A stretch of 52,750 nt of DNA from Lachnospiraceae bacterium (GTDB taxonomy: Bacteria; Bacillota; Clostridia; Lachnospirales; Lachnospiraceae): contig JAQXOR010000175.1 of the NCBI GenBank assembly GCA_029099805.1, forward strand, positions 1 through 52,750. The letters are read 5' to 3'. Positions 17,166-25,660 of this stretch are shown here, in pieces. The notes under the pieces were generated by a model. It saw only the letters and a list, made by a program, of their open reading frames with translations. It had not been told where the DNA came from and did not search any database. How positions within the stretch are numbered: position 1 is the stretch's first letter; each line of letters opens with the position of its first letter. Position numbers and translations under genes: made by a program.

Positions 17166-17942
17166 TCAACCGAGTCCGTACAACCTGCGTGCATTTTCCT
17201 CTGTCACACGTTCCACTTCCTCTGCTGTCATCCCGCGGAGTGCGGCAATCTCCTCTATTACAAGCTTTAACAGCGTGGAATCGTTTCGTTTTCCCCGGTG
17301 CGGCACCGGTGCGAGATACGGACAATCCGTCTCAATCACCAGTTTATCAAGCGGCATTGCCTCTACCACTTCCTTCAGCTTCCTTCCGTTCTTAAAGGTA
17401 ACTACACCGCCCACACCGATATAAAAACCCATATCCGTGTACTCCTTTGCTATCTCTGCCGAACCGGAAAAGCAGTGAATCACACCGCGTAGTCTGCCTT
17501 CTGATTCCCGGTACACACGACGCATGATTTCAAGCGTCTCCTGTGTCGCCTCCCTGGAATGAATGACTACCGGCAGATCCTTTTCCAGTGCCAGCGTAAG
17601 CTGTCGCAGAAACCACTCCTTCTGCACCTCTCTCGGAGCAATGTCCCAGTAAAAATCGAGACCGATTTCGCCGATTGCAACAATTTTCTCTTCATCGGCC
17701 AGCCGCGAAATCTCCTCCATCCCTGCCTCGTCAAGCTCTCCCACATAATCCGGATGAATGCCTGCTGCGCCGTACAAAAACGAATACTTCTTTATAAGCT
17801 CCTCCGTTTTCCGGAGAGACTCCCTGCTGGCACAAATATTTACCACAAGGCCTACTCCTCCGTCCGCCAGAGAGCCAAGCACTGCATCTCTGTCTTCGTT
17901 AAATGCCTCATCATCATAATGCGCGTGTGTATCAAAAATCAT
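17166..17942 (-). CDS. tatD: TatD family metal-dependent hydrolase/deoxyribonuclease
   Basis: TIM-barrel hydrolase of 258 residues, full length for the family. Metal ligands are visible in MIFDTHAHYDDEAF (HxH), AIGEIGLDFYWD (Glu), PVVIHSREA (His), GVIHCFSGS (His) and VIETDCPYLAPVPHRG (Asp). Family members act as 3'-5' exonucleases or other phosphodiesterases, with the cellular substrate unsettled. The gene sits between the YdcF-like gene and rsmA, in the same direction, and probably shares a transcript with rsmA. The start ATG is unambiguous, since the HTHAH motif lies at residue 5. Confidence 0.95.
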   Translation of the reverse strand: MIFDTHAHYDDEAFNEDRDAVLGSLADGGVGLVVNICASRESLRKTEELIKKYSFLYGAAGIHPDYVGELDEAGMEEISRLADEEKIVAIGEIGLDFYWDIAPREVQKEWFLRQLTLALEKDLPVVIHSREATQETLEIMRRVYRESEGRLRGVIHCFSGSAEIAKEYTDMGFYIGVGGVVTFKNGRKLKEVVEAMPLDKLVIETDCPYLAPVPHRGKRNDSTLLKLVIEEIAALRGMTAEEVERVTEENARRLYGLG

Positions 17943-18024
17943 AACTTACTCCTGAAATCTCATGAGCTTTGCCGGATTTTGCAGGTAAATCTGCACTCCT
18001 TGCACTTCCGGTGCCGCCTTAAAC

Positions 18025-18909
18025 TCAGCGGAAATTTTCTAAAAACAACCCGAAAAACTCCCGCACATAATACTGTATCGTTACCGCATAAAACTCTGTC
18101 GCACCGAGTCCCGAAACCAGGGAATATCCCTGTCTTTCAGCCACACGAAGCGCACGGTGCACGTGAAAGTCATTGGTTACCACAACAACCTTCGCCTGTT
18201 CATACTCCGGTATCAGTTTCGCGGAAAACCGCAAATTCTCTGCAGTGCTGGTGGAAGCATCTTCCAGCAAAATCCGATTCTCTTCGATTCCGAGACGCAC
18301 CAGTCCACGCTTAATTGCCTCCGCCTCGCTGATATTCTCGCCGCTTCCTTTTCCGCCGGATGCCACCGCCACTGCCGACGGATTCTCCTTTAAATACTCC
18401 GCTGCCGCCCGGATTCTTGCCTGCAGCACCAGGGTCGGTGTTTCTCCCCGTACCTGTGCTCCCAGCACAATCACATAGTCCGCCGCACTCTCCGGTGCTT
18501 TTCGGCCTGTATGGAAAATGACAGCCTCCACACTAAAGAATATCACAATAAAAGTCCAGAATAAAACACTGCATCCGATTGCAGCCCTTCCGAATCCCGG
18601 AAGCCGCCCCGTCAATACCAGAAACAATCCTAACGCCGCTGCCAGCGCAATACAAAACGTCACCGGCCAGAACCACAAAAAGGAGGTCTCTTTCCCGGAC
18701 GCATAAATAATAACGGTCGTGTAAAGGAATGCAAATACTGCGTACAACAAAAGCACCGCCATGGTTATCCACAAGAAAATCTGCATTCCCTTACTCCTTT
18801 CCAGCTTCCTTAGCCTTTGCCTTAAGGACTCCCTCCCGTCTCCAAGACTACGTTCCAGCTCACTCCATTCATCACTGCTCCGGTTTATCATTCTCTCTCC
18901 GAATCCCAT
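18025..18909 (-). CDS. YdcF/SanA-like DUF218 membrane protein
   Basis: Protein of 294 residues with three hydrophobic helices between about residues 45 and 130, followed by a DUF218 domain. Hallmarks are YVIVLGAQVRGETPTLVLQA, VAVASGGKGSGENISEAEAI, ENRILLEDASTSTAENLRFS and VVVVTNDFHVHRALRVAERQ. The family is found in envelope proteins (SanA, ElyC) with proposed roles in peptidoglycan or lipid-carrier metabolism, but the reaction is not established. The start is uncertain between ATG 18909 and ATG 18891, both with usable upstream signals. The 82-base gap to tatD and shared direction suggest cotranscription with the metG-tatD-rsmA group. Confidence 0.85.
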   Translation of the reverse strand: MGFGERMINRSSDEWSELERSLGDGRESLRQRLRKLERSKGMQIFLWITMAVLLLYAVFAFLYTTVIIYASGKETSFLWFWPVTFCIALAAALGLFLVLTGRLPGFGRAAIGCSVLFWTFIVIFFSVEAVIFHTGRKAPESAADYVIVLGAQVRGETPTLVLQARIRAAAEYLKENPSAVAVASGGKGSGENISEAEAIKRGLVRLGIEENRILLEDASTSTAENLRFSAKLIPEYEQAKVVVVTNDFHVHRALRVAERQGYSLVSGLGATEFYAVTIQYYVREFFGLFLENFR

Positions 18910-19078
18910 CCTTCATTCCCCTTTCCTTCGTGCCACCAGGCTATTCTATGCCTTCGGTACTATTCTAACAGAGAACTATGAAGCTATTCTTTTGAAAGAA
19001 TTAAAAAACAATTAAGAAGCGTTGCGCCATGAAAAAACGGATAAGTTACCTTTGCCTTTTATCTTCATACCTTACTTC

Positions 19079-19132
19079 GCAAGAGCGGGAATCGCGCATT
19101 TCCTTCGTGCAAGAGCGGGTATCGCGCATTTC
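19079..19132. repeat. Two 24-base direct repeats just after metG
   Basis: Two copies of a 24-base unit, GCAAGAGCGGGAATCGCGCA plus TTTC (19079-19102) and the same with A to T at position 12 (19109-19132), lie 30 bases apart and match at 23 of 24 positions. The second copy reaches the metG stop codon, where ATCGCG/CGCGAT forms a short inverted repeat. No U tract follows on either strand. Confidence 0.8.
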
Positions 19133-21147
19133 TACGCGATTTCTGCGCCGGCCGGCATAGCTTTCTCCGGCGTCATCAGGGCAAGCTCGCCGTTTTCATC
19201 CTCCGCACAAAGCAGCATACCCTCGGATACTACACCGGCAAGCGTTGCAGGCTTTAGGTTCACAAGAACCATTACCTTTTTTCCTACCATTTCCTCTGCG
19301 GAATAATGCTGCTTAATACCGGATACAATCTGCTTTACCTGGCTTCCGATTTTAACCTGGGAGCAAAGGAGCTTCTTCGACTTCTTTACCTCCTCACAGG
19401 CAATGATTTCACCCACCTGAAATTGCAGCTTTGCAAAATCGTCGTACGTGATTTCCGGCTTTGCCTCAATATCAATCACAGTCTCCTCTGTCTTAGCTTC
19501 CTCCGTGCCCGGTGCCGGAAGACCGAGTCTTGCTGCCTCTGCCGCTGCCTCGGCTGCCGCCTCCGCACGCTGCTTTTCCTGAATTACGGCTACCTTTTCC
19601 ATAACTTCCTTCAAGTCCAGGCGGGCAAACAAAATTTCCGGTGTCTCGGTCACCTTTGTACCGGATTCATACAGCCCATAAGACTTTAACTCTTCCTGGC
19701 TGCGCTCCTTTGCATTTAACTGTGCAAAAATCTTTTCTGCAGTCTCCGGCAGGAAGGACTTTAACAGTGTCGTACCGATGCAGATGCTCTCAACAAGATT
19801 GTACAAAACGGTCGCCAGACGGTCTTTGTTTGCCTCATCCTTTGCCAGAGCCCACGGAGCGGTTTCGTCAATATATTTATTACAGCGCTTGAACAGATTA
19901 AACACCGCGGTAATGGCATCTGCCACACGAAGCTTCTCCATCTTTTCGTCCACAATACCCGGCGTCTCAAGTGCGAGAGCCTTTAACTCCTCGTCGACCG
20001 GCTCTGCCACGCCGCCGTTACGGACTACACCGCCGAAGTACTTATTACTCATGGAAATCGTACGATTTACCAGATTGCCGAGAGTATTTGCAAGGTCTGC
20101 ATTCAGACGCTCAACCAAAAGCTCCCAGGTAATCGTCCCGTCATTATCGAACGGCATCTCATGCAGTACAAAGTAACGCACCGCATCCACGCCGAATAAA
20201 TCGGCCATATCATCCGCATAGATTACATTTCCCTTGGACTTACTCATCTTGTCACCGCCCTGCAGCAGCCACGGATGACCGAAAATCTGCTTCGGAAGCG
20301 GAATGTCAAGAGACATTAAGAAAATCGGCCAGTAAATCGTATGGAAGCGGATAATATCCTTCCCGATTAAGTGTAAATCCGCCGGCCAGAACTTTTTAAA
20401 CTGCTCCGTGTGGTTGCCGTCGGCATCATAGCCGATACCGGTGATATAGTTGGTCAGTGCATCGAGCCAGACATATACCACATGCTTCGGGTCCTCTGTT
20501 ACCGGGATTCCCCATTTAAAAGAGGTACGGGACACACAAAGATCCTGTAAGCCCGGAAGCAGGAAATTATTCATCATCTCGTTTTTACGGCTCACCGGCT
20601 GGATAAACTCCGGATGGGTATTAATATGCTCAATCAGACGGTCCGCATACTTGCTCATACGGAAGAAATATGCCTCCTCCTTCGCCGGCTGTACCGCACG
20701 CCCGCAATCCGGACACTTGCCGTCCACCAGCTGGGAATCCGTCCAGAAGGATTCACACGGGGTACAGTACATTCCCTCGTATGCTCCCTTGTAGATGTCA
20801 CCCTTGTCTACCATCTTCTTAAAAATCTTCTGTACCTGCTTCTCATGGTCCGCATCGGTCGTACGGATAAATTTATCATACGATGTACCGACCAAGTCCC
20901 AGATACGTCTGATTTCTGTAGAAACATTATCTACGAATTCCTTCGGAGTAATCCCGGCAGCCGCTGCCTTCTCTTCAATCTTCTGTCCATGCTCATCCGT
21001 ACCGGTCTGTAAAAACACATCATACCCCTGAAATCTCTTATAACGTGCAATGCTGTCTGCCAGAATTGCCTCATAGGTATTGCCGATGTGCGGTTTCCCG
21101 GAGGTATACGCAATGGCTGTTGTAATGTAATATGGTTTTTTACTCAT
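19132..21147 (-). CDS. metG: Methionyl-tRNA synthetase with C-terminal tRNA-binding domain
   Basis: Class I synthetase of 671 residues charging tRNA-Met. Catalytic signatures are GKPHIGNTYE (HIGH-type) and KMSKSKGNVIYADD (KMSKS). A zinc knuckle of two CxxC pairs is seen in CTPCESFWTDSQLVDGKCPD, followed by CGRA. The anticodon-binding helical domain follows, then an Ala/Glu-rich hinge near residue 530. Finally, an EMAPII/Trbp111-type domain (about 570-671) includes VGEIIACEEVKKSKKLL and LVNLKPATLAGVVSEGMLLC. This is the dimeric, single-zinc-knuckle form common in Firmicutes. AAGG stands seven bases before the ATG. No T-box was found in the 136 bases upstream, in contrast with the met transporter operon next door. 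Confidence 0.97.
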   Translation of the reverse strand: MSKKPYYITTAIAYTSGKPHIGNTYEAILADSIARYKRFQGYDVFLQTGTDEHGQKIEEKAAAAGITPKEFVDNVSTEIRRIWDLVGTSYDKFIRTTDADHEKQVQKIFKKMVDKGDIYKGAYEGMYCTPCESFWTDSQLVDGKCPDCGRAVQPAKEEAYFFRMSKYADRLIEHINTHPEFIQPVSRKNEMMNNFLLPGLQDLCVSRTSFKWGIPVTEDPKHVVYVWLDALTNYITGIGYDADGNHTEQFKKFWPADLHLIGKDIIRFHTIYWPIFLMSLDIPLPKQIFGHPWLLQGGDKMSKSKGNVIYADDMADLFGVDAVRYFVLHEMPFDNDGTITWELLVERLNADLANTLGNLVNRTISMSNKYFGGVVRNGGVAEPVDEELKALALETPGIVDEKMEKLRVADAITAVFNLFKRCNKYIDETAPWALAKDEANKDRLATVLYNLVESICIGTTLLKSFLPETAEKIFAQLNAKERSQEELKSYGLYESGTKVTETPEILFARLDLKEVMEKVAVIQEKQRAEAAAEAAAEAARLGLPAPGTEEAKTEETVIDIEAKPEITYDDFAKLQFQVGEIIACEEVKKSKKLLCSQVKIGSQVKQIVSGIKQHYSAEEMVGKKVMVLVNLKPATLAGVVSEGMLLCAEDENGELALMTPEKAMPAGAEIA

Positions 21148-21283
21148 GAGTTAACCTTCTTTCCTATATTTGTTTTCAAATGAAAGCTTTTCTGTTATCC
21201 TTGTAAGCTCTATCTCTTTTCTATTGCTGCCTATCCGAAACTCTCTAAACACTTATTGATTCGTTGCTTTACAGATTTCTAAA

Positions 21284-21988
21284 TTAATGCTTTACTCTGC
21301 GGTCCAGCTTTACCGCAAGCCTCGTTCCGATGCTCTGGAATACCTGTACCAGTACAATCAGAATTATAACCGCAATCAGCATCACCAGATATTTGTAACG
21401 GTAATAGCCGTAATTAATTGCTATCTTTCCGAGGCCGCCGCCGCCGATAATTCCGCTCATTGCGGTATATCCGAGCACGGTTGTGATGGCAATCGTGAAA
21501 TTCGAAATCAGCGACGGAATACTCTCCGGAATCATCACCTTAACAATAATCTGCATCGGTGAAGCACCCATACTCTGTGCCATTTCGATAATGTTTGGAT
21601 TAATCTCCCGGAGACTGCTCTCCACCAATCTTGCCACAAACGGAAATGCGGCAATTACAAGAGGAACAATCGATGCCGTAGTTCCTACCGATGTGCCGAC
21701 AATGAGTCTCGTCAACGGAAATACCAGAATCATCAAAATCAGAAACGGAATGGAGCGGAGCAGATTAATCACCACATTTAATACATGCATTACACCCTTC
21801 GGAAGAGGCCGTACTCCGTTCTTTTCCCCGGCTACCAGAAGGACACCGAGCGGAAGTCCGAGTACAATGGCAAATGCAGTGGCAAGTACCGTAACATACG
21901 AGGTTTCCCATAAGGCAAACGGGATTTCTTCTTTTAAAATCGTAAGCGCCTCTGCAATTGCGTCCGATGAAAAAATCTTACTAAGCAT
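21284..21988 (-). CDS. metI: MetI methionine ABC transporter permease
   Basis: Permease of 234 residues with five or six membrane helices, as in the methionine/MetNIQ family. The coupling loop contains EMAQSMGASPMQIIVKVMIP (EAA-type motif contacting MetN), and the ending IGTRLAVKLDRRVKH is typical. The ATG overlaps the metN stop by eight bases and follows GGAGG, so expression is coupled to metN. It completes a metQ-metN-metI operon under the T-box at 23959-24240. Confidence 0.95.
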   Translation of the reverse strand: MLSKIFSSDAIAEALTILKEEIPFALWETSYVTVLATAFAIVLGLPLGVLLVAGEKNGVRPLPKGVMHVLNVVINLLRSIPFLILMILVFPLTRLIVGTSVGTTASIVPLVIAAFPFVARLVESSLREINPNIIEMAQSMGASPMQIIVKVMIPESIPSLISNFTIAITTVLGYTAMSGIIGGGGLGKIAINYGYYRYKYLVMLIAVIILIVLVQVFQSIGTRLAVKLDRRVKH

Positions 21989-22991
21989 CGCCCTTCACCT
22001 CCGTAATAATTACATTGCCTACCTCGTTTAAATATTTAACGGCGCGCTGCACTGTTTCTTCCTCCTCCGGAAGACCGAGGAGCATATTGCCGTATACCTT
22101 ATCTCCGAGGCATTTGGTAGAGGCATATAAAATATTTGCCGCAATCCTTTCATCAATCGCCATCTGGGTAATCAGCGGAGCTCCCGCTGCCATTGCCCCG
22201 TTAAATACGATACGAAACACTCTCTCGCCCGGATTCGCCGGCACCACTTCCTCTTCACCGTCCGGAGCCACGAGACGCTTTGCCGCATCGGAGTGCGGGT
22301 CCGCAAACACTGTGGAAACCTCGCCTTCCTCTACGACCACGCCACCGTCCAGAATCGCCACACGGTTACAGATTTCCTCTACGACACTCATCTGATGGGT
22401 AATCATAATAATCGTAATCCCGAGCCGTTTATTGATATCCCGTAAAAGCTCCAGAATATCGTGGGTCGTTTTCGGATCGAGCGCACTGGTTGCCTCATCA
22501 CAAAGCAGCACCTTCGGCTCAGTAGCTAATGCTCTTGCAATGGCAATACGCTGCTGCTGCCCGCCGGATAGCTGTGCCGGATAGCTCTCTGCCTTATCCG
22601 GTAGCCCGACAATTTCCAGAAGCTCCTTTGCCCGCTTTTTCGCATCTGCCTTTTTTACTCCCGCAAGCTCTAATGGAAAGCAGATATTTCGAAGGCAGGT
22701 CTTCTGCATCAGTAGATTAAAGCCCTGAAAAATCATTGTCACCTCACGGCGCACCTTTCGAAGCTCCTTCTGCGAAAGCGCCCCCATATCCTGCCCGTCC
22801 ATCAGAACCTTTCCTTCTGTCGGGCGCTCCAGCATATTGATACAGCGTACCAGTGTACTTTTTCCCGCGCCGCTCATACCGATGATACCGTAAATATCTC
22901 CGTCGTTTACCGTCAGGGAAATATTTTTTAGGGCCTCCACCGTACCGGCTGCGGTGCGGAAGGTTTTTGACATATTTTTTAATTCTATCAT
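21981..22991 (-). CDS. metN: MetN methionine ABC transporter ATPase with NIL domain
   Basis: ATP-binding subunit of 336 residues. It has Walker A GMSGAGKSTLVRCINMLERP, Q-loop MIFQGFNLL, signature LSGGQQQRIAIARALA, Walker B KVLLCDEATSALD and the switch His in IIMITHQMSVVEE. Residues about 260-336 (RVFRIVFNGAMAAGAPLITQ onwards) form the C-terminal NIL regulatory domain, which in this family senses cytosolic methionine and inhibits transport. The ATG at 22991 (MIELKNMSKTF) follows GGGGA and matches the family start; the frame is open 13 codons further. It is preceded by a 99-base gap holding competing inverted repeats. Confidence 0.95.
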   Translation of the reverse strand: MIELKNMSKTFRTAAGTVEALKNISLTVNDGDIYGIIGMSGAGKSTLVRCINMLERPTEGKVLMDGQDMGALSQKELRKVRREVTMIFQGFNLLMQKTCLRNICFPLELAGVKKADAKKRAKELLEIVGLPDKAESYPAQLSGGQQQRIAIARALATEPKVLLCDEATSALDPKTTHDILELLRDINKRLGITIIMITHQMSVVEEICNRVAILDGGVVVEEGEVSTVFADPHSDAAKRLVAPDGEEEVVPANPGERVFRIVFNGAMAAGAPLITQMAIDERIAANILYASTKCLGDKVYGNMLLGLPEEEETVQRAVKYLNEVGNVIITEVKGDA

Positions 22992-23019
22992 ATTAATCCC
23001 CGCATTTCGCATTTTATTT

Positions 23020-23090
23020 GGACGCAGCATTTCGCAATCTGTTTGGATTTACCGTTTCATCTCTCCCGTGAAATGCTACAGATTGCGTCC
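23020..23090. other. Structured metQ-metN spacer with mutually exclusive inverted repeats
   Basis: Directly after the metQ stop three complementary pairs overlap. CGCAATCTGT (23033-23042) pairs with ACAGATTGCG (23078-23087). AGCATTTC (23026-23033) pairs with GAAATGCT (23070-23077), and GGACGCA (23020-23026) with TGCGTCC (23084-23090). The first two cannot nest with each other, so the RNA can adopt alternative folds or a pseudoknot. There is no U tract. It may set the metQ to metN ratio. Confidence 0.6.
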
Positions 23091-23939
23091 CTACTGCTCC
23101 TTAATAGCATCAAGGGAGGTCTGCTTACCTCCGTAAATTCCCATCGGCTCTACATGAATCGCTGCCGCGGAAACGAGGTGAGTACCGTTCTCCTTGTTGA
23201 AATCATCCAGATACGGCTTATGCTGGAAGTAGTTTGCATCAATCTCGCCACTCTCTACTACATTATTCGGCTGAACATAGTCGGTATATTCCACAATATC
23301 AAGCGTAATGTTCTTCTCAGCCAGAATATCCTTCACAACCTTTAAAATCTCGGCATGCGGTGTCGGAGAAGCTGCAACGAAAATCTTCGTTCCGGCAAGT
23401 GCCGCATAATCTACGGAAGCATCAAACCCGTCTCCCGGCTCTTCCACAACAGCCACAACAGCGCCTTCATAGGTCTTTTCGATATACTCAGCCACCGCCT
23501 TGCTCTCTAAGGCTGCCACAAGCGCCTTAATCTTGTCGGTGCTCTCCGTACCTTCCTTTACCGCAAGAATATTGCTGTACGCAGAGAAGGCACCCTCGAT
23601 TCCAAGGGAATCCTTTACCGGATTGATATCCGCGGAAATCGCGTAGTTGGAGTTGATAACTGCATAATCTACATCCTTCAGTACGTTCGGAAGCTGTGCA
23701 GCCTCAACCTCATTAAAGGAAATATTGTAAGGATTTTCCGCAATATCTCTGACCGTTGCGGTAATGCCTGCGCCATCCTTTAAGGTAATATACCCAAGCT
23801 CCTCCAAAAGCAGCAGGGCACGCGCCTCATTTGTGGTGTCATTCGGAACCGCAATCGTGATTCCCTTGTCTTTGCCGCAGCCTGCTAACGTTGCAACCGC
23901 TAAAACTGCTGTTACTAAAAGTGCTTTCCATTTCTTCAT
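23091..23939 (-). CDS. metQ: MetQ methionine-binding lipoprotein
   Basis: Substrate-binding lipoprotein of 282 residues for the MetNI importer. The signal MKKWKALLVTAVLAVATLAG ends at a lipobox LAGC (Cys21). The body is a typical NlpA/MetQ fold: ITIAVPNDTTNEARALLLLE, LGYITLKDGAG, YAVINSNYAI and DANYFQHKPYLDDFNKENGT, the last being the strongest family signature. Gene order and the Met-specific T-box leader support L-methionine (or D-methionine/derivatives) as ligand. The start follows AAAAGGAG about seven bases upstream, immediately downstream of the T-box terminator. Confidence 0.96.
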   Translation of the reverse strand: MKKWKALLVTAVLAVATLAGCGKDKGITIAVPNDTTNEARALLLLEELGYITLKDGAGITATVRDIAENPYNISFNEVEAAQLPNVLKDVDYAVINSNYAISADINPVKDSLGIEGAFSAYSNILAVKEGTESTDKIKALVAALESKAVAEYIEKTYEGAVVAVVEEPGDGFDASVDYAALAGTKIFVAASPTPHAEILKVVKDILAEKNITLDIVEYTDYVQPNNVVESGEIDANYFQHKPYLDDFNKENGTHLVSAAAIHVEPMGIYGGKQTSLDAIKEQ

Positions 23940-23958
23940 AGTCTTTGTCTCCTTTTCT

Positions 23959-24240
23959 AAAAAAAATCCCGCCTTTAAGCCTGCTTAAAGACGGGATAAA
24001 CATCCGTGGTACCACTTTAATTCATGTATTCCTCACGAAATACACCTCACTGACTGCTCCCTCTCGGTTTACAGTCGCACACAATAACGGGCGTACCCGT
24101 CGCAGCCTAAGAAATACTCCTCGGTGCGAAGCTCCGGAACCATGTTCGGTAAGTATCCACTCTTCTGCTCTCAGCATATGCAGAATTCTCTGTAAAGCCC
24201 TTCGTTACCTACTCTTTCCTTCACTGCCTTTTGCTATTTG
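23959..24240 (-). ncRNA. Methionine-specific T-box riboswitch leader
   Basis: The leader of the metQNI operon. The T-box itself, AAAGTGGTACCACGG, is at 24004-24018. It is followed by the terminator (14-pair stem with one T-G pair, 23967-23996, then eight U residues to 23959). Upstream, the Stem I region carries AGTAGGTAACGAAGG, and the specifier loop reads CGAACATGG with ATG at 24143-24141, the methionine codon. Uncharged tRNA-Met pairing with the specifier and the T-box would favour antitermination. This explains control of methionine import by tRNA charging. The same DNA on the plus strand is not coding. Confidence 0.95.
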
Positions 24241-24245
24241 TGGAG

Positions 24246-24274
24246 ATTATAGCATGAGTCGGAGAATTTGTCAA
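24246..24274 (-). promoter_or_regulatory. Sigma-A promoter of the metQNI T-box transcript
   Basis: Perfect consensus on the minus strand: TTGACA (24269-24274), 17-base spacer, TATAAT (24246-24251), a few bases before the leader. Confidence 0.9.
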
Positions 24275-24319
24275 ACACTTTTCTTACGTTTGTCAATTTT
24301 CCCCTCTTCTCTTCATTTC

Positions 24320-24348
24320 TTGCATATTTTCCGGTTTTGTTGTATGAT
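24320..24348 (+). promoter_or_regulatory. Candidate promoter of the VanY-type gene
   Basis: TTGCAT (24320-24325), 17-base spacer, TATGAT (24343-24348), 40 bases before the ATG at 24389. It diverges from the metQ promoter. Confidence 0.6.
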
Positions 24349-24388
24349 AAGTTCCATACGATTCATGCATTACCCATTGGAGGCTTAT

Positions 24389-25615
24389 ATGTACACGAGA
24401 AAAGCATTGACCTTTTTATTGATAAATATATTACTGTTGAGCGGATTTCCGGATTTTAGACTTCCTGTACGAAAGGACTACCGATTTCCGGAGCAGCTCC
24501 CTTCTCTGAAGGAGCTGATTGCCACACCTACTCCGGCTCCGACGCCAACACCAAAACCGACGCCGAAGCCGACACCGCTTCCGACACCGCTTCCTCTCGG
24601 AAAAAAGAAGGTGCAGTCAACAAAACCGGGCAACCTTACCTTTGCGTACCCGGAAACCGCACCCCTGAATACTGACCCTGCAACTTATACGCTTTTGGTA
24701 AATAAGGAATATCCGATGGCTTCGTCCTATATCCCGTACATGGTAGAGCCGGACGTAGAAATCTATCACAAAGGCATCAATGAGCGCCGCTATCTGCAGC
24801 CTATCGCAGCAACCGCACTGGAGGAGCTGTTTGCTGCCGCGGAAGCGGATGGCTATCACCTGGTACTACGCTGCGGCTTCCGCTCCTATAAGCTGCAAAA
24901 GGCCATTTTCAAGTGGAATCTGGAGACCTACGGGTATTATGAAGTCAGCCGTTATCATGCACTTGCCGGTACCTCGGAGCATCAAACCGGACTGGCGGTT
25001 GACCTTTGCTGTGAGGCCACGGACTATAAAAACAATTACGACATCTTAAAAACTCCGGAGTATGCATGGCTTGTAAAGAATGCCCACCGTTACGGCTGGA
25101 TTCTGCGCTATCCGGAGGATAAAACCGATATCACCGGTTATAACTTTGAGCCGTGGCATTTCCGATATGTAGGGGTAGAGCTTGCCACCTACTTAAAGGA
25201 GCAGGATCTCGTACTGGAGGAATACTACGGAGCCCTTCCAACCTCCCATCTTATTACCGTTCCGGAGGAATACTGGCCCCTGCTTTCCGAAGAAGACTAT
25301 GCGCTAATGCAGAAGGATCTGGAAGAATACAAGAGGAAGCAGGAAGAGGCGGCACAGCAGCCGACGCCAACGCCGGATACAGACGTTGACCCGTCTCCTG
25401 ACCCGGACACCGGGTGGGACATGGAAATCGACCCGACTCCCGGACCGGACACAGAAATCACTCCGGCTCCTGACACAGATACTGAACTCTCGCCGGAGCC
25501 GGACACGAACACTGTCCCGGATGCAGACCCGGAAGTACCGGTTCTCCCTGTTCCTTCCCCGACACCTGTACCGGAGTCAGACACAGATTCTACCGATAGT
25601 TTGAGTAGTACCTGA
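24389..25615 (+). CDS. VanY-type D-alanyl-D-alanine carboxypeptidase (M15B)
   Basis: Zinc peptidase of 408 residues acting on peptidoglycan stem peptides outside the membrane. An N-terminal hydrophobic segment (residues 5-20) is followed by a TPTPKPTP linker (46-70). The catalytic domain has GTSEHQTGLAVDL (zinc ligands His198 and Asp205) and EPWHFRYVG (catalytic Glu254, ligand His257). An unusual 90-residue C-terminal tail repeats PDTD/PEPDT-type acidic proline text. The ATG at 24389 follows TTGGAGG. The frame stays open 148 codons upstream, but that stretch is the antisense of the T-box leader and its promoter. The enzyme would trim the terminal D-Ala; vancomycin resistance is not implied, as no vanH/A/X genes are present. 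Confidence 0.93.
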   Translation: MYTRKALTFLLINILLLSGFPDFRLPVRKDYRFPEQLPSLKELIATPTPAPTPTPKPTPKPTPLPTPLPLGKKKVQSTKPGNLTFAYPETAPLNTDPATYTLLVNKEYPMASSYIPYMVEPDVEIYHKGINERRYLQPIAATALEELFAAAEADGYHLVLRCGFRSYKLQKAIFKWNLETYGYYEVSRYHALAGTSEHQTGLAVDLCCEATDYKNNYDILKTPEYAWLVKNAHRYGWILRYPEDKTDITGYNFEPWHFRYVGVELATYLKEQDLVLEEYYGALPTSHLITVPEEYWPLLSEEDYALMQKDLEEYKRKQEEAAQQPTPTPDTDVDPSPDPDTGWDMEIDPTPGPDTEITPAPDTDTELSPEPDTNTVPDADPEVPVLPVPSPTPVPESDTDSTDSLSST

Positions 25616-25660
25616 CGCATCTGAACCGCGAATCTACTTCCCCTTACGAAAGGAGCTTCT

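Noticed and set aside
17143..17325. Longer N terminus for RsmA
   Set aside because: The extra 61 residues overlap the end of tatD and do not resemble KsgA. AAAGGA precedes the ATG at 17142, where the family begins.
23945..24388. A 148-codon in-frame extension upstream of the VanY-type gene
   Set aside because: It crosses the antisense of the metQNI T-box and two promoters. The ATG at 24389 has a proper TTGGAGG and begins a normal signal segment.
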